From the NCBI RefSeq assembly GCF_020283565.1, contig NC_060062.1, forward strand, positions 29,696,251 to 29,760,250: a stretch of DNA of 64,000 nt. The letters are read 5' to 3'. Source of the stretch: Trifolium pratense (taxonomy: Eukaryota; Streptophyta; Magnoliopsida; Fabales; Fabaceae). A program made the position numbers and the translations under genes. Below are positions 35,177 through 48,330 of the stretch, piece by piece (position 1 is the stretch's first letter; the number at the start of each line of letters is the position of its first letter). The notes below the pieces were generated by a model. That model did no database searches, was not told the DNA's origin, and was given only the letters and a program-made list of their open reading frames with translations.

Positions 35177-38100
35177 ATGTCTGAACCTTCAAATTCCAAA
35201 ACTTCCAAATTTCATCCTGCCTTGTCTGTCACCAACGTGAAGACTCTTATCCCCATTATGTTGGATTTGGAATCAGGACAACACCATTCATGGGCAGCGT
35301 TGTTCAAGGTTCAAGCTAGGGTTCATGATGTGCTTGAGCATATTATCCCACCTACGGAGGAAAAGGCAATTGCAGCGTATGAAAAGGCCAAAGCCGATGA
35401 TCTCCCTCTCTGGAAGCGGCTTGATGCAGTGGTCTTGCAGTGGATTTATGCCACAGTCTCAACCGACATCCTCACCTCTATTCTCATTGACGATGACTCG
35501 GTTGAACATGCGTGGAAAAGTGTTGCTGATCTCTTTCAGGACAATAAAAATTCAAGAGCTATGTACCTTAATAAGGAATTCACCAACACAAGCTTGGCTG
35601 ATTTTTCGACGACAACTGCTTATTGCAATCGTCTTAAAAGTCTTGCCGATCAACTAGCCAATGTCGGGGCTCTCGTCAATGAACATGGTATGGTTCTAAA
35701 AATGCTTCAAGGTTTGACCGAACAATTCCAATTTTGTCACTGTGATTCAAAACAAGAAGACCCTACCTAATTTTGCTACAGCACGGTCCAAACTCGCTTT
35801 GGAAGAGACCACTCTTTCGGAGCGCTCAAAACAAGAGTCTAGTTCCACCGTTTTGATCGCTAATAATTATTCTACTGATGCTGGTTCTTCTTTCCAAACA
35901 CCACATCACAGCAATAATTCTAATGGCCGTGTGAAAACAAACAAAAACCGCAATAATAATAAAAACCGCAACAAAAATAGCGGTGGTGGCGGCGGCAGTC
36001 AGGCTGGTGGTGGACGCGGCAGCAACCACAGGGGTAGTCAGGCCAGCGGTGATGGTAGGCCGATGTATCAACAGTGGAGTCAACCGCCATGGTGGGCATC
36101 TATGAAGGCTCCTTGGGCCATACCCCCATGTCCTTACCCAACTCAACCATGGGTCAGGGAGACAAAGCCAAGGCAGCCTGATGTATTAGGCGCAAGACCA
36201 CACCAGCAACAGCAACAGCAGGCCTATGCAGCAGCTGCCCAATGGACTCAACCGCTCCACAATGGGCTCCAACTGACATCGAATCAGCAATGCACACGAT
36301 GTCCATTTCTCAGCCTGATCCAAATTGGTATATGGACACCGGTGCAACGTCTCACATGTCATCGACACAAGGTAATCTCTCGTCTTATCAATGGAATTAC
36401 TGTTGGTAGTGGTCAATCAATTCCAATTCACGGTTATGGTCATACATCTTTACCTCCCCCCAACCCACCATTATCATTAAAAAATGTCCTTCATGCACCT
36501 AAACTCATTAAAAATTTAGTGTCGGTAAGAAAGTTTACTACTGATAATAATGTTTGTGTGGTTTTTGATCCATTTGGTTTCTCTGTGAATGATTTACAGA
36601 CGGGGACACAACTAATGAGATGTGATAGCACGAGTGACCTTTATCCCATCCTCTCCGCCAGCCACAATCAAATTTCTCCTCCGTCTGTGTTTTTAGCATC
36701 AACTCTTTGGCATGATCATTTGGGTCACCTAGGAGCTTCAGTTTTAGATTCGCTTCGGCATAATAAATTGATTGATTGTAATAGTACCTCCAGGTCCAAT
36801 GTTTGTCAATCCTGTGTACTCGGAAAACAAATTAAGTTGCCTTTTGTTGCTTCTTCATCCATGACATTTATGCCTTTTGATATTATTCATACTGATCTTT
36901 GGACATCTCCCGTATTGAGTTCTTTGGGACATCGTTATTATGTGCTTTTTTTGGATGATTATTCTAAATATTTGTGGACTTTTCCAATTGCTAAAAAATC
37001 ACAAGTATTTTCAATTTTTGCAACATTACACGCTCATATTCGTAACCAGTTTGAACGTGACATTAAAAATATACAATGTGATAATGGAAGAGAGTTTGAT
37101 AATAATGATTTTTCGAAGTTCTTTGAGTCGAATGGCATTACATTCCGTTTTTCATGTCCACATACTTCGTCACAAAATGGAAAGGCCGAAAGAAAAATTC
37201 GATCAATTAATAATATCATGAGAACTCTTCTTTTGCATGTGTCTGTGCCACCTTCATTTTGACATCATGCATTGCAAATGACAACTTACTTACTTACTTA
37301 ATATACTTCCGAGTAAATTATTAGCCAATGAGTCCCCACTCAAATTGCTTTACCAAAAACATCCTTCCTATTCTCACATTAGAGTCTTTGGATGCTTGTG
37401 TTTTCCTCTTTTTCCATCTACTACAATAAACAAACTCCAAGCGCGTTCAACTCCTTGTGTGTTTTTGGGGTATCCTTCGAATCATCGTGGTTATAAATGT
37501 TTTGATTTGTCGAATAATAAAATTATCACTTGTCGGCATGTTTATTTTGATGAGAGCACATTTCCCTTTACTAAGGCGCATGAACCAAAACCCACCACTT
37601 ATGATTTTTTAGACAATGAATGTTCTCCTTTAATGATCCACCATCTTCAGGATCATTCACCAAACTCATCTTTGACCAAGCCTACCAAAAATCCAATACC
37701 ACCACCTATAATCAATTCACCTATGGCATAACCTAGTCAAGAAAATCATCCTTCTTTACTCCCCTCTCCCACGGCCCAGCCAAATCCTCCACTCTCACCC
37801 ACACCTATTCATATGACCCACCCTTCACTACATCAACCCACACCACCTACCCCACAATCTCCTAGCCTTCCACACCCGGTGACCCGCAGCCAACATGGTA
37901 TTTATAAGCCCAATCTGAGATACACACTAGACCAGACTCATCATACCACAATTACGAAATCACCACTTCCCCGTAACCCACTTGCTGCCCTTCGTGACCG
38001 GAATTGGAAATTGGCTATGGATGATGAATTTAATGCTCTTATTAAAAATAAGACGTGGGATTTAGTGCCCCGTCCAACTGATGTTAATATTATTCGGTCA

Positions 38101-39514
38101 ATGTGGATTTTTACTCATAAAGAAAAGTCTGATGGTTCTTTTGAGAGGCATAAAGCCCGTCTTGTAGGTGATGGTAAAACTCAACAGGTTGGTATTGATT
38201 GTGGAGAAACTTTCAGTCCGGTAGTGAAACCAGCAACAATTCGGACAGTACTCAGTCTTTCTTTATCGAAAAATTGGCACATTCATTAGTTGGATGTCAA
38301 AAAATGCTTTTTTACATGGTGAGCTAAAGGAGACAGTTTATATGCATCAACCTATGGGTTTTAGGGATTCTGTGCATCCCGAATATGTATGTTTATTGAA
38401 GAAGTCTTTGTATGGGCTTAAGCAGGCTCCTCGTGCATGGTACAAGAGGTTTGCAGATTTTGTTTCGGTCATTGGCTTCACTAATAGTAAATCAGATAAT
38501 TCTCTGTTCATTTATCAGAATGGGTCTGATATGGCCTACCTATTGTTGTATGTGGATGATATTATCTTGACTGCTTCTAATGATGATCTACGCAAATCTT
38601 TAATAGCTAGCCTTAGCTCGGAGTTTGCTATGAAAGACTTAGGTTCTTTGAATTACTTTCTGGGCATAAGTGTGACTCGACATAAGGGTGATTTGTTTCT
38701 GTCACAACGGAAATACGCCGAGGAAATAATCGATCGTGCTGGTATGGTCTCTTGTAAACCTTCTCAAACTCCAGTTGACACTAAGCCGAAAGTTAGTGCT
38801 AAAACGGGTAATCCGTATGAAGATCCGAAAAAGTATCGAAGTCTTGCAGGAGCTCTACAATATCTCACATTTACGCGGCCAGATATCTCTTATGCAGTTC
38901 AACAAATTTTCCTGCATATGCATGACCCCCGGGATGAGCACATGAATGCTCTAAAGCGCATCATACGCTATGTTAAGGGTACACTTCATCTGGGTTTACA
39001 TCTTTATCCTTCCTCGGTTACAGATCTTGTCTCCTATACTGATGCTGATTGGGGAGGATGTCCTGACACTAGACGATCCACGTCAGGGTATTGTGTATTT
39101 TTGGGTGACAATCTAATCTCGTGGTCGTCGAAACGTCAACCTACTCTATCTCGTTCTAGTGCAGAGGCTGAGTATAGAGGGGTTGCTAATGTTGTTTCCG
39201 AGTCCTGTTGGATTCGTAATTTACTCTTGGAACTACATTGTCCGGTTCAAAAGGCTACATTGGTCTATTGCGACAATGTGAGTGCCATTTATCTTTCCGG
39301 GAATCCCGTTCAACACCAGCGCACAAAGCATATTGAAATGGATATTAACTTTGTTAGAGAGAAGGTTGCGCGTGGAGAGGTTCGTGTTCATCATGTTCCT
39401 TCTCGTTATCAGATTGTCGATATCTTCACTAAGGGATTGCCACTTATTTTATTTGAGGATTTTCGGAACAGTCTCAGAGTACGTGACCCTCCCGTTTCGA
39501 CTGCGGGGGTGTGA
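35177..39514 (+). pseudogene. Copia gag-pol polyprotein, frameshifted
   Basis: ATG 35177 (MSEPSNSK) opens gag; the frame shifts near 35735. A Gly/Asn/Gln-rich gag tail follows. The protease motif (DTGA) lies near 36350 but out of the surrounding frame. GAG-pre-integrase is at about 36700-36830. The integrase core is at 36880-37230, with TDLW, CDNGREF and the final Glu in NGKAERK. Lesions are TGA at 37260, a 4-bp duplication near 37290, TAA at 37729, TAG at 38287 and one extra A near 38300. After that, RT (SLYGLKQAPRAWY, YVDDIIL) and RNase H (SYTDADWGG, SSAEAEYRG, TKHIEMDINF) run open to 39514. All domains are present, but the element could not act alone. Confidence 0.9.
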
Positions 39515-39635
39515 TAGCTTATGAAATAATATTAATTATTTTGTATATGTTGTTTGCCTGATAGATAGCCTAATTTTTGTATATATAATTATGCAGTTAC
39601 CTAATATATAGCCTGATTGGTAACAACAATGTAAC

Positions 39636-39669
<34 letters not shown>

Positions 39670-39672
<3 letters not shown>

Positions 39673-41683
39673 GATGTATATTATGAGAATGATAAAGATA
39701 TATGAGAATATGAGAATGAATTACAACCCTTAGATTTAAATGAAGGAGTAGGATTAGAATACCACTTAAATGAGTCATGTGCCACTGGGATGTGTCATTA
39801 TTATTACTATTCACTTTCTCTCTCCTCAAAATTCTTCCTTCACGTAAAAACACTTTCTCTTCTTACCCGTTGTCTCTTTGCTTCTGCCGCTCTTCTCCTC
39901 CTCTCCACCTTCCACCGACGTCTCTGTTCCGGGAAACCTCCGCTGACCCATAAACTTCCTTCGCGTCCCTCTCGTCTCATCTTTCTCACCGCATCTTCTC
40001 ATCTCATGAGCCCTCTCATCATTCTCACCGCATCTCTCTCTGCCTCTCATGAATTTCTCTGCCCTCAAACCCTCTTGTTGTGAATCTCCCTTTGCGTTTA
40101 ATACAATTTGAGTCGAGTCTCTGTGTTCAATTTGAGAATAATAATGTTATTAGTTTGTGTTTAATTCAATTAAGGGTTAGAGTTGGTGTTTAATTTGGGC
40201 AAAAATTGGTTGACAATTGAAAAGAATTAAGCCCAACAATATATTCAATAATTTAAATTCATGTTAAATTATGCGCGATATCTTCAAATTCATGTTAGAA
40301 ATAAGCAACAGAATTTGTTCGACACTTAAAAACACACTGTTATGGCCATATCAATTGTTAGGCTCAAGGAAATATGCTGAGAACTCTTCCGCAGCTTATT
40401 TCTATCAGCAAGGGTGTTATCTTAAGAGGAGCTTAATGTGACTAATCTCTTATTAGCATTTTGGCTCTGCATGTTTATCACTGATATGGATTACAACTTA
40501 CATCCATCCAACGCCCCCGACGACATATAACGCACGTCCCGTAGGAAGATTCAGATTTCTTTCTAATCCTGCCTTTGATGAGCAAAGAAGAAAACTCTTA
40601 TCTTATAGGGATGTATTGAGGCAATTCAATCAAACTTTTTTATTTAATATAAGATGATAATTACAATTTGTACAAAGATAGAGCTAATTCTCATTTACAA
40701 TGTGAATCACTCTACAAATAGAGCTAACCCCCATTTACAATCTACGTCTTCAACAAAATCAACGCAATGCCAAGTTCTTTCATTTACAATGTGTAAGCAT
40801 AGTGAATACAAACTAAGCACCAGTGAGCTTTGTCGCAGATTACAACTACATTAAACTAAGCATCAATTTCAGTTAGTCTTCGACAGAATTTCACGCTAGT
40901 CTTCGACACCAGTACCAATTTCATTTAACTGGTCTTGGACAGCAGTGCCTAGTTCATTTGCCAATTTCAGTTAGTCTTCGACAGAATTTCACGCTAGTCT
41001 TCGACACCAGTACCAATTTCATTTAAATGGTCTTGGACAGTAGTGCCTAGTTCATTTGCCAATTTCAGCAGTGCCTAGTTCAATAGCAGTGCCTAGTTCA
41101 TTTACACTTCAACTGCTGCTACACCAGTACCTAAAGAACAAATTGTTTCAAACAAGCATTTTATCAAACATGTAGAGCACATTAAAAAAAACAAATAGCT
41201 TCTATGTTAGTTGTAAGGTTAAATACCATAAAATCAAGGTATGAGGGACACAGATTTAAAAAGACCCAATTATACAGAAAATCAAAGTATAAGAAGGATA
41301 CAAAACAAGAATAAATCAAAAAGAAGAGAAGCAAAAAAAAACCTTGTTCCTGGTGTGGCGTTGATGTTCAAAAGAAGAATAGATCCAAACTCATGAAATT
41401 GAACAGAGAAGGAGGCGGTGATGTTCAAAACGAGAGATATGGGTGTGGCGTTGTGAGGTCCATCGGCGGCGAGTGGCGGCGAGCAGCGGCGTCGCGTTGA
41501 GAAAGAGAGATCGAGAGAAATTTGATGAAGGAAGGAAGAGAGAGAGAGAAGCTCGTTTGTGAGAAAAGCGAGTCACGTGACTCACTTATAGTAGTCTTTT
41601 AATCCTGCACCTTCATGTTAATCTAATGGTCATAATTCATTCTCATATTCTCATATATCTTTATCATTCTCATAATATACATC

Positions 41684-41686
<3 letters not shown>
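39670..41686. mobile_element. Inverted-repeat DNA element inserted in a TA microsatellite
   Basis: The first ~54 bp (GAGGATGTATATTATGAGAA onward) are perfectly inverted at the right end. Weaker inverted similarity continues to about 115 bp. Both ends abut (TA)n: about 39638-39669 and 41687-41756. The intact 5' LTR shows only (TA)4 at that point. A TSD of any length in TA repeats is ambiguous, so the superfamily stays open (MULE or Tc1/mariner). The interior holds C/T-rich (39820-40080) and G/A-rich (41390-41580) ends, a 98-bp tandem repeat, and no transposase. Confidence 0.8.
40864..41110 (+). repeat. 98-bp tandem repeat, two and a half copies
   Basis: Unit 1 is 40864-40961, unit 2 is 40962-41059, and a partial unit follows to about 41110. 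Units 1 and 2 differ at about two positions. Shared parts include gtcttcgacagaatttc and cagtgcctagttcattt. Confidence 0.85.
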
Positions 41687-41758
<72 letters not shown>

Positions 41759-41803
41759 TTGATCAGCAATGAGAAGGACACGGAATTGTATTCCTTTAAT
41801 AAA

Positions 41804-42294
41804 ATCAAAGATTGGTTCAATTGTTGATATAGTAATCGGTGCTTCACATGCTAGTCTTTCAAAGAAGTGAGATATGAGTATGAAAAGATGTACTCGTAAA
41901 AAATTCGTGCAAATAGCTTCGCAGATATAGCATAGCTCATAATATTTTTTTTGGTAAGTTAGCTCATAGTATAAAACAACGCATAAAATGCGAGAGATAT
42001 TTCCAAAACATTTGGAAATATACCTACAAAATGGGTGAGAATCTTCCCCCGTGCAATTTTGACTGGAGAACTTCAAGTGTTGATCTACATCTTCCATAAT
42101 GTTTTAATAATAGAAATTAAATGAAATAAATAAAAAATCAATGGATGAAATGTGATATAAGAGAAATGTCATCGGAGGGAATCCCCTCCCCTACAAAATA
42201 TAGTATTGATTATAATAAAAAGAAATTGACAAAAGTATTGGTTATATAATGATTACCGGTCTTTTTTTTTTTTTTTGACAAAAGTATTATAATA
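41804..42294. other. Intergenic sequence
   Basis: No gene. tcaaagattggttcaatt at 41804-41821 also occurs just left of the copia element (about 34852-34869), so the target locus already had a short tandem duplication. A possible tail-only scar lies at 41933-41968: tagctcata repeats around an A/T insert ending in T8-GGTAAGT. Confidence 0.5.
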
Positions 42295-42571
42295 CTCCCT
42301 CCGGTCCTTATTATAAGAAACACTTTGACAAAATCACACAGACTAAGGAAGGTAAATTTTCTCATTAATGATTCTAACATTTTATGTTATATTCCAAAAC
42401 TAACCTTTGACTAGCATGAGAAATAGACTTTTCTAATTAATGCACTAGCATTATAATGAATTATTTGATTGTATTTAATAAGGGTACAAATGGAATTGTG
42501 TCAAAGTGTTTCTTATAAAAAGGACCAAATAAAAATTCCAAAGTGTTTCTTATAAAAAGGACCGGAGGGAG
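42295..42571. mobile_element. Stowaway MITE (Tc1/mariner)
   Basis: Ends CTCCCTCCGGTCC and GGACCGGAGGGAG, with TA duplications at 42293-42294 and 42572-42573. The 3' subterminal block, aagtgtttcttataaaaagg, occurs twice in tandem. It is non-coding. Confidence 0.92.
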
Positions 42572-42573
42572 TA

Positions 42574-43156
42574 GTACTTTAATAGTTACTCCAAATAGTT
42601 ACTCACCTTGCACACTAACAGAGCCGGCACCGATGATGTTAATCTCTCTATTTATCAGTAAAATCATTAGAAATTCGAATTACTCCAATCAATTTCTCTC
42701 ATACCACATTATTCTAAATTATCCTTCTTTCAAGACATTTTGTAACCAGACATTTCTCTTACAAATATCTGGGAAGAAAATACCTGCCATCGTAATCCTA
42801 AAAATAGATTTCCTTAAAAAGAATTTGGAATTCGAAAAACAAACGTACCCTTTACCTTGACCTTAACATCAAGGAAACTGGATTGACCTCTTTACCACTA
42901 AGCCATAAGGGTAAATATGTAATTTAATATTTAAGTTATATGTGACGCGTATCGTCCAAAACCAATAAAAGAACAAGTGGTGAAATCGTATTCATTCATT
43001 CAATTTCCTCTGTTTTGTCTTCACACTAATCCCATTTCAACTTCCAAACTCTCCAAAACCCTTTCTTTTTGTCTTCGTTCGTGCGTGCGCCTTTCTATTT
43101 TCCCGCTTTCCACCATCACCGAAAAAGGGTCGGTTCAGTTACTTTCCCCCAAAATC
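42574..43156 (+). promoter_or_regulatory. Upstream region of DDB2
   Basis: No gene. The last ~180 bp are C/T-rich and look like 5' UTR. ATG codons upstream of 43157 in the same frame (42977) would add a non-conserved N-terminus, so 43157 is preferred. No TATA box can be assigned confidently. Confidence 0.35.
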
Positions 43157-46100
43157 ATGGCACCGGTTACTCGTAGAACCTCATTCCCCAAAGTTGTCAT
43201 TGAAAGAGACTCTGACTCAGAACAGAGTTCCTCTGATGAAGAACAAGAAGAAGATGAAACACTTGAAGAAGAACAAGAACAAGAAGAAGAAAATGGGGTT
43301 ATTGAAAATGCAAAGATCGAGAAACTTGAAGTGGGTTTTGATGCTAATCGAAAAGGGAAACAACCCATTACTTTAACTCTCAGAAAAGTTTGCAAGGTTA
43401 CTCCTTTTCTTTCGAAAAATGGAAGAAAAAAAATTGATTTTTTTTGTTTGTTTTTGTTATGAGTATTGGAACTGTGTTTTGTTTTAGTAGTTGATTTTGT
43501 GTATTGATGAAATTGTAGGTGTGTAAGAAGCCTGGTCATGAAGCAGGATTTAAGGGTGCTACTTATATTGATTGCCCAATGAAACCTTGTTTTCTTTGTA
43601 AAATACCTGGTAAGTTGTAACTCTTATCTTCCTCATTTTGTTTTTTGTTTCTATTGTTCTTTAGAAAATGCTAATTTGTTCCCAAAGGGCACCGGTTATA
43701 GAATAATATAGAAATATTTACCTTAAAAGTGGTGTGTTGGGTTCTTAAAACTGAAAATTTCTACTTTTAAGTTGCTGAAGATGTGCCCTTAGGGCACGAG
43801 TTAACACAACCCTTCTTCGTTTTATGAGTGAATGTGTTGGTAACTTGATTTTATATGGAAAGTGAGATTTTGTTTTGGTTTTAGTTTGTTATGGTTGATT
43901 TATGTCTTGTAAGGTGTAGAAAAAATTCCAATAGACAATATTCTAGCACTAGGCTGTAAGTATCTTGAACACAGAATTAACCAGGGAAGACACTTTCAAT
44001 TTAAGAAACCGGAAGTAATTGAATGTAACCACATATTTCAGTGTCATATGGAATTCCGAAAACACTTTCAATTTGTGGAATTAGTGCTTCAACATTGAAG
44101 TAACTCGAGTAGCTTTTGTTAAAGGTTAAAAAATTATACCATTTTTTTTTTTTTCATTTTTGGGTAAAAGTATACAAATAAATTCACTTCACATTGAACT
44201 CGACAGTGGAGTGGGCTACGTGGTTTTGTTGCAAAACTATACATAACCAGTCTAAAATTTAGATAAAAGGAGAGGGTTTTGTTAGGCAGTCGACAACCAA
44301 CATTGTGTTGTCCAATAGCGGCACTATAGCGCTTTATCAAAACAAATTTTGATGAATTCGTTATGTAAATTGCGACATAACCCTAAATTTGCTATCAGGG
44401 GAGTAGAGGCTGCCAGCTGTTATTGAAATTTCTACTGGCTGATGTAACAGCAATGGCAGTAAACAAAAAAAAAGAGATTTTTAGGGTTTTAAAAATAATA
44501 AAACTGAAGAATTTGTTTGTGGGCAAAACACGGCCTATTTTTATTATAGAAAATCTAAAGAGTCTGTATTACTCCCATATTCACCTTTATATGTAAACCT
44601 TTCAATATTTCAATATATAAGCTATGGTTTGCATCTATTTCCTTTTTTATTTGTATGCAACATGTCTTTTTATACATGTAATTGACCTATTCCAACCGTT
44701 GTGTGGCTTTTGCTATTTGTCCACGATGCTATATGCTATTTCACATAGTGGATTTTTAGTGTTCTGTTAATCTGTTTTTGATATCATTGAACTAACGAAA
44801 AAATCATATTTTATCATAAACTCTCACCTAGACACACGCTCTGCTATTTATAACATTGAACCAATGTAAAAATCATATCTTATCATAAATTCTCACCTAT
44901 CACACTCTTCAGATTTATCAATTAGAATGGTTATCTTTGCGAGTTGTGACCTTGTCTCGTATGTTTCTCTCTGGTTTGGTAGTAACTTGTTCGGCTCTTG
45001 GATATATTTTTTGTTTTAATACTCTTCATTTTGAATTGAAGGGCACACCACTTTGAATTGTCCACATCGGGTCACTACTGAGCATGGTGTTGTTCCAGCA
45101 CCCCGCAGAAAAACATCTAAACCTTTGGAGTACGTGTTTGAACGCCAGCTAAGACATGCCATTCCTACAGTAAGCCAGTCATTTTTCTATAACAATTAAC
45201 TTTAGTTTAGTTCTGAAGAATTTTAGGGTTTCTCATTTATACCGAGTCATTATTTTGCAGTTGTGAATTGTCTGTTGTCTTTGTTTCAATGTGGTATGGT
45301 ATCATTTTAGTTTGGTTCAAGCATTACTAATGGACTAAATGACATGTCTTTAAAATTGCACCAGTTGATAATATTTTACATCTATTCTAAGATATGCGGG
45401 GTCCTTTGAATCGTTTCGTTGTCGAGATAAATAATTGGATTTTTCTTAATATTTTAACATAAACAATTAAAATTCATTTGGTCATTCATATGACTCCATT
45501 ATGCATATGTATTATTCTCTTGTTCCAAGCTATCTATCATAGAGTCTAGTGTTATGAGATTCTTGTTTTTTAATCTTATGTTTTCCTGTTTTATGCGATA
45601 GATCAAGCCCAAATATATGATCCCAGACCAAGTGAATTGCGCTGTTATCAGATATCATAGTAGACGGGTAACAACCTTGGAGTTCCACCCCACGAAGAAT
45701 AACATCTTGTTATCAGGAGATAAGGTGACTCATTACAATAAACTGCATTAGTTGGTATTAATTTTAAGGTTGCCTTTCTTGTAGCCAATGATTCTTTTTT
45801 TTTTTCTTCAATCATAAAAGAAAGGACAACTTGGAGTCTGGGATTTCGAAAAAGTACACGAGAAAGTAGTCTATGGTAACATACATTCGTGTATAGTGAA
45901 TAACATGAGGTAAGTTTCTTAATGAAACCATGGCCTTTGTGCAATTGTTCGATTGTTTTCCTTCATCATTTTGTTTATTTGCTTGTTTTAACCTCAACTC
46001 CTCCAAATATTAGGTTTAATCCTACAAATGATTGTATGGTCTATTCTGCGTCGTCAGATGGAACTGTTAGTTGTACTGACTTGGAGACTGGAATATCATC

Positions 46101-47930
46101 CTCTCCGATGAACCTGAATCCTGATGGATGGCAGGTAACAATGATCATAATATAAAATAAGATTCATTGAAGTTTCCTTTAAAATTTTATCTTGTCTTTT
46201 TGTAACAAAAAGTTTGTTTGTATGTGTTGTTTTTTATTAGGGTCCAAATACCTGGAAAATGCTGTATGGCATGGATATTAACTATGAGAAAGGTCTTGTG
46301 CTTGTTGCCGATAGCTTTGGTTTTCTTCACTTGTAAGTAACTTCATTTGACCCACCTGCATAGCTTTTGTAGTTACTATCTCAACATGTTCATTCATATA
46401 GCCCTCGATTGAAATTTACCTCCGATCAAGTTAGGTTGGCTATGCATTTTGAATATGTTACAGAATTTTTCTTAGTTAGGAAATAGAAATTGTAGCTATA
46501 TTTCCAACATGTTTCTTTGTAAAAATCTGTAATCACGTTTTCATTTATGAAACAAATTAGCTTAACAAATATATTTAACCTCCTGTTGCATTTATAGGGT
46601 CGACATGCGGTCCAACCACAGGAATGGCGATGCAGTTTTGATCCATAAAAAGGGTAGCAAAGTTACTGGAATTCATTGCAATCCAATTCAACCGGACATC
46701 CTTTTGACTTGTGGCAATGATCATTACGTGAGTTCTTCCCCTTTATATATATATAATGGTATTGAAGTTAGTTTATTTTTTCTTCTCCGAATATCTGTTT
46801 CATTCTGAAATAAAATGGTTTCTGTGTTTTAGGCACGTATTTGGGATATGCGTCGCTTAGAAGCTGGATCATCCCTCTGTAGCCTTGAGCACAAGCGTGT
46901 TGTTAACTCTGCATATTTCTCTCCAATATCTGGAAACAAAATTCTTACTACATCACAGGACAATCGTCTTCGTATATGGGATTCTATCTTTGGTAATATG
47001 GAATCTCCTAGTCGAGAAATTGTGCATAGTCATGATTTCAATCGCCATTTAACCCCCTTCAAAGCTGAATGGGATCCAAAGGTGGCTTTTTTTGTTTCGA
47101 ATTTTGCGTGCACCTATTTACGATGTTTCTTTTCTTATTTTATAAACAGTATTGTTTATGTAATTGTAGGATCCGTCAGAGTCACTTGCCGTTGTTGGCC
47201 GTTACATAAGTGAAAATTTTAATGGCACAGCCCTGCATCCTATTGATTTTATAGATACAAGTACAGGGCAGTTGGTAGCGGAAGTGATGGACCCGAACAT
47301 CACAACCATCAGTCCAGTGAATAAGCTGCATCCACGTGATGATATCCTGGCAACTGGGAGTTCTAGGTATGATTTGTCTTGCATTATCTATTTAATGAAT
47401 TCAATTTTTTAGCCTTTAAACTAGTTATTTTTATTTTCGAAATTACAAGGGCTCTTTAGCAAGATCATTTTTCATTGAAGAGGAGTAAACTTATGTATCA
47501 CATTCAACTATGACTTAAGTTCAGACTCTTCACTCTATTAAAATTTGATATTATGAATGTATACAAATTATCAAATGTGTCAAGTTACAACAATTACAGA
47601 TATGTTTTGACGAGTTCATGAATTTGTTAGTTAGATATAGGACTTTGCCTTTAACAATAAGGATATCAAAAGCTATATATGTTGAGTTACCTGGTATAAT
47701 TTTTCAGATCTCTATTCATTTGGAAGCCCAAGGAGAGATCCGAGCCAGTCGAGGAGAAGGATGAAAGGAAAATTGTGGTTTGTGGAAAAGCCGAGAAGAA
47801 ACGTGGTAGGAAAAAAGTTGATAATAGCGATGAATCCGATGATGATGGATTCATTTCAAAGCTGAAGAAGCCCAAGTTGAAGCAGACTGAGTGGAAATTG
47901 TCGCGCTGCTCGAAAAAGGATAATCGCTAA
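43157..47930 (+). CDS. DDB2: DNA damage-binding protein 2 (UV-DDB small subunit)
   Basis: Eleven exons: 43157-43396, 43519-43609, 45042-45169, 45602-45724, 45821-45909, 46014-46134, 46241-46332, 46598-46727, 46833-47081, 47170-47366 and 47708-47930. They give 560 residues, the usual plant DDB2 length. With DDB1-CUL4 the protein recognises UV photoproducts in chromatin for nucleotide-excision repair. The N-terminus is acidic (residues ~15-48). It is followed by the plant-specific zinc knuckle C104-X2-C107-X4-H112-X4-C117, with a similar C79/C82/H87 cluster before it. A WD40 propeller follows (LGVWD near 199, LRIWD near 384, LFIWK near 489). RIWDMR at 340-345 fits the WDxR box that docks on DDB1. 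The tail has a nuclear-localisation-like KKRGRKK (517-523). The gene is intact. Intron 2 is the longest, at 1.43 kb. Confidence 0.95.
43675..43813. mobile_element. Possible diverged MITE in DDB2 intron 2
   Basis: The ends are inverted and imperfect (tgctaatttgttcccaaagg against a right end with gtgcccttagggcac and gagttaac). They resemble the elements at 55981-56156 and 56450-56647. No clear target duplication was found. Confidence 0.35.
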
Positions 47931-48074
47931 AATGTTCAGTTTTTCAGTTTTTTGTATGTTAAGGTTTTCTAATCCAACTGCTAACCATGTATAGGTTACC
48001 ATGCTCCCTTCTTTTGTTTTTTTGAGGTTGGAGCAATGATTTTGTATAAGAGGCATATGTGACATTCTCTTTAG

Positions 48075-48330
48075 GATATTTTCTCTCCGGGCCCCCATGT
48101 ATCTTTTATACCCCCCAATATTCCAATTTTGCCCTTGATAAAAACTTCGGTTCGCAGAAACCGAAGTTTTTTCTAGTTCAAATTCAGGGAAATTTCGGTT
48201 AACAGAAACCGAATTTTGTTTTCAAGGCAAAAAAAATTCGATTCGTAGAAACCGAAGTTTTTATTGAAGGGCAAAAAAGTAAAATCCAGAGGGTGAAAAA
48301 GAACCATGGGGGGCCTAAAGAGAAAATATC
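48075..48330. mobile_element. Short MULE MITE with three internal hairpins
   Basis: Ends GATATTTTCTCT and GAGAAAATATC-type complement, with a perfect 9-bp duplication tctctttag at 48066-48074 and 48331-48339. Inside are three tandem hairpins centred near 48155, 48203 and 48249, sharing TTCGGTT, then AGA, then AACCGAA. The first has an 11-bp stem and 6-base loop. The element sits about 145 bp after the DDB2 stop codon, so it may fall in its 3' UTR. Confidence 0.85.

Larger units (their letters stand above)
34883..41798 (+). mobile_element. Ty1/copia LTR retrotransposon, decayed, with split 3' LTR
   Basis: The left LTR is 34883-35061 (179 bp). The right LTR starts at 39512 and ends at 41798, interrupted by a 2-kb element at 39670-41686 and expanded TA repeats. 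TSD ataaa lies at 34878-34882 and 41799-41803. The primer-binding site TGGTATCAC directly follows the left LTR at 35062. A polypurine tract, GCGGGGGTG, precedes the right LTR. Apart from the insertion and the TA length, the LTRs differ at one position by eye (cacgaaatt versus cacggaatt). The gag-pol frame has several lesions despite the near-identical LTRs. Confidence 0.92.
39512..41798 (+). repeat. 3' LTR of the copia element, interrupted
   Basis: LTR sequence occupies 39512 to about 39645 and about 41752-41798. The two halves are parted at their TA run by the inverted-repeat element and long TA tracts. Confidence 0.88.

Noticed and set aside
40864..41110. CRISPR-like array
   Set aside because: The repeats are adjacent 98-bp tandem units without spacers, in a plant genome.
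42226..42288. Another tail-only scar (ttgacaaaagtatt repeated around a T-rich insert)
   Set aside because: The insert is longer and mixed, and the repeat itself includes the tail motif, so the event cannot be read cleanly.
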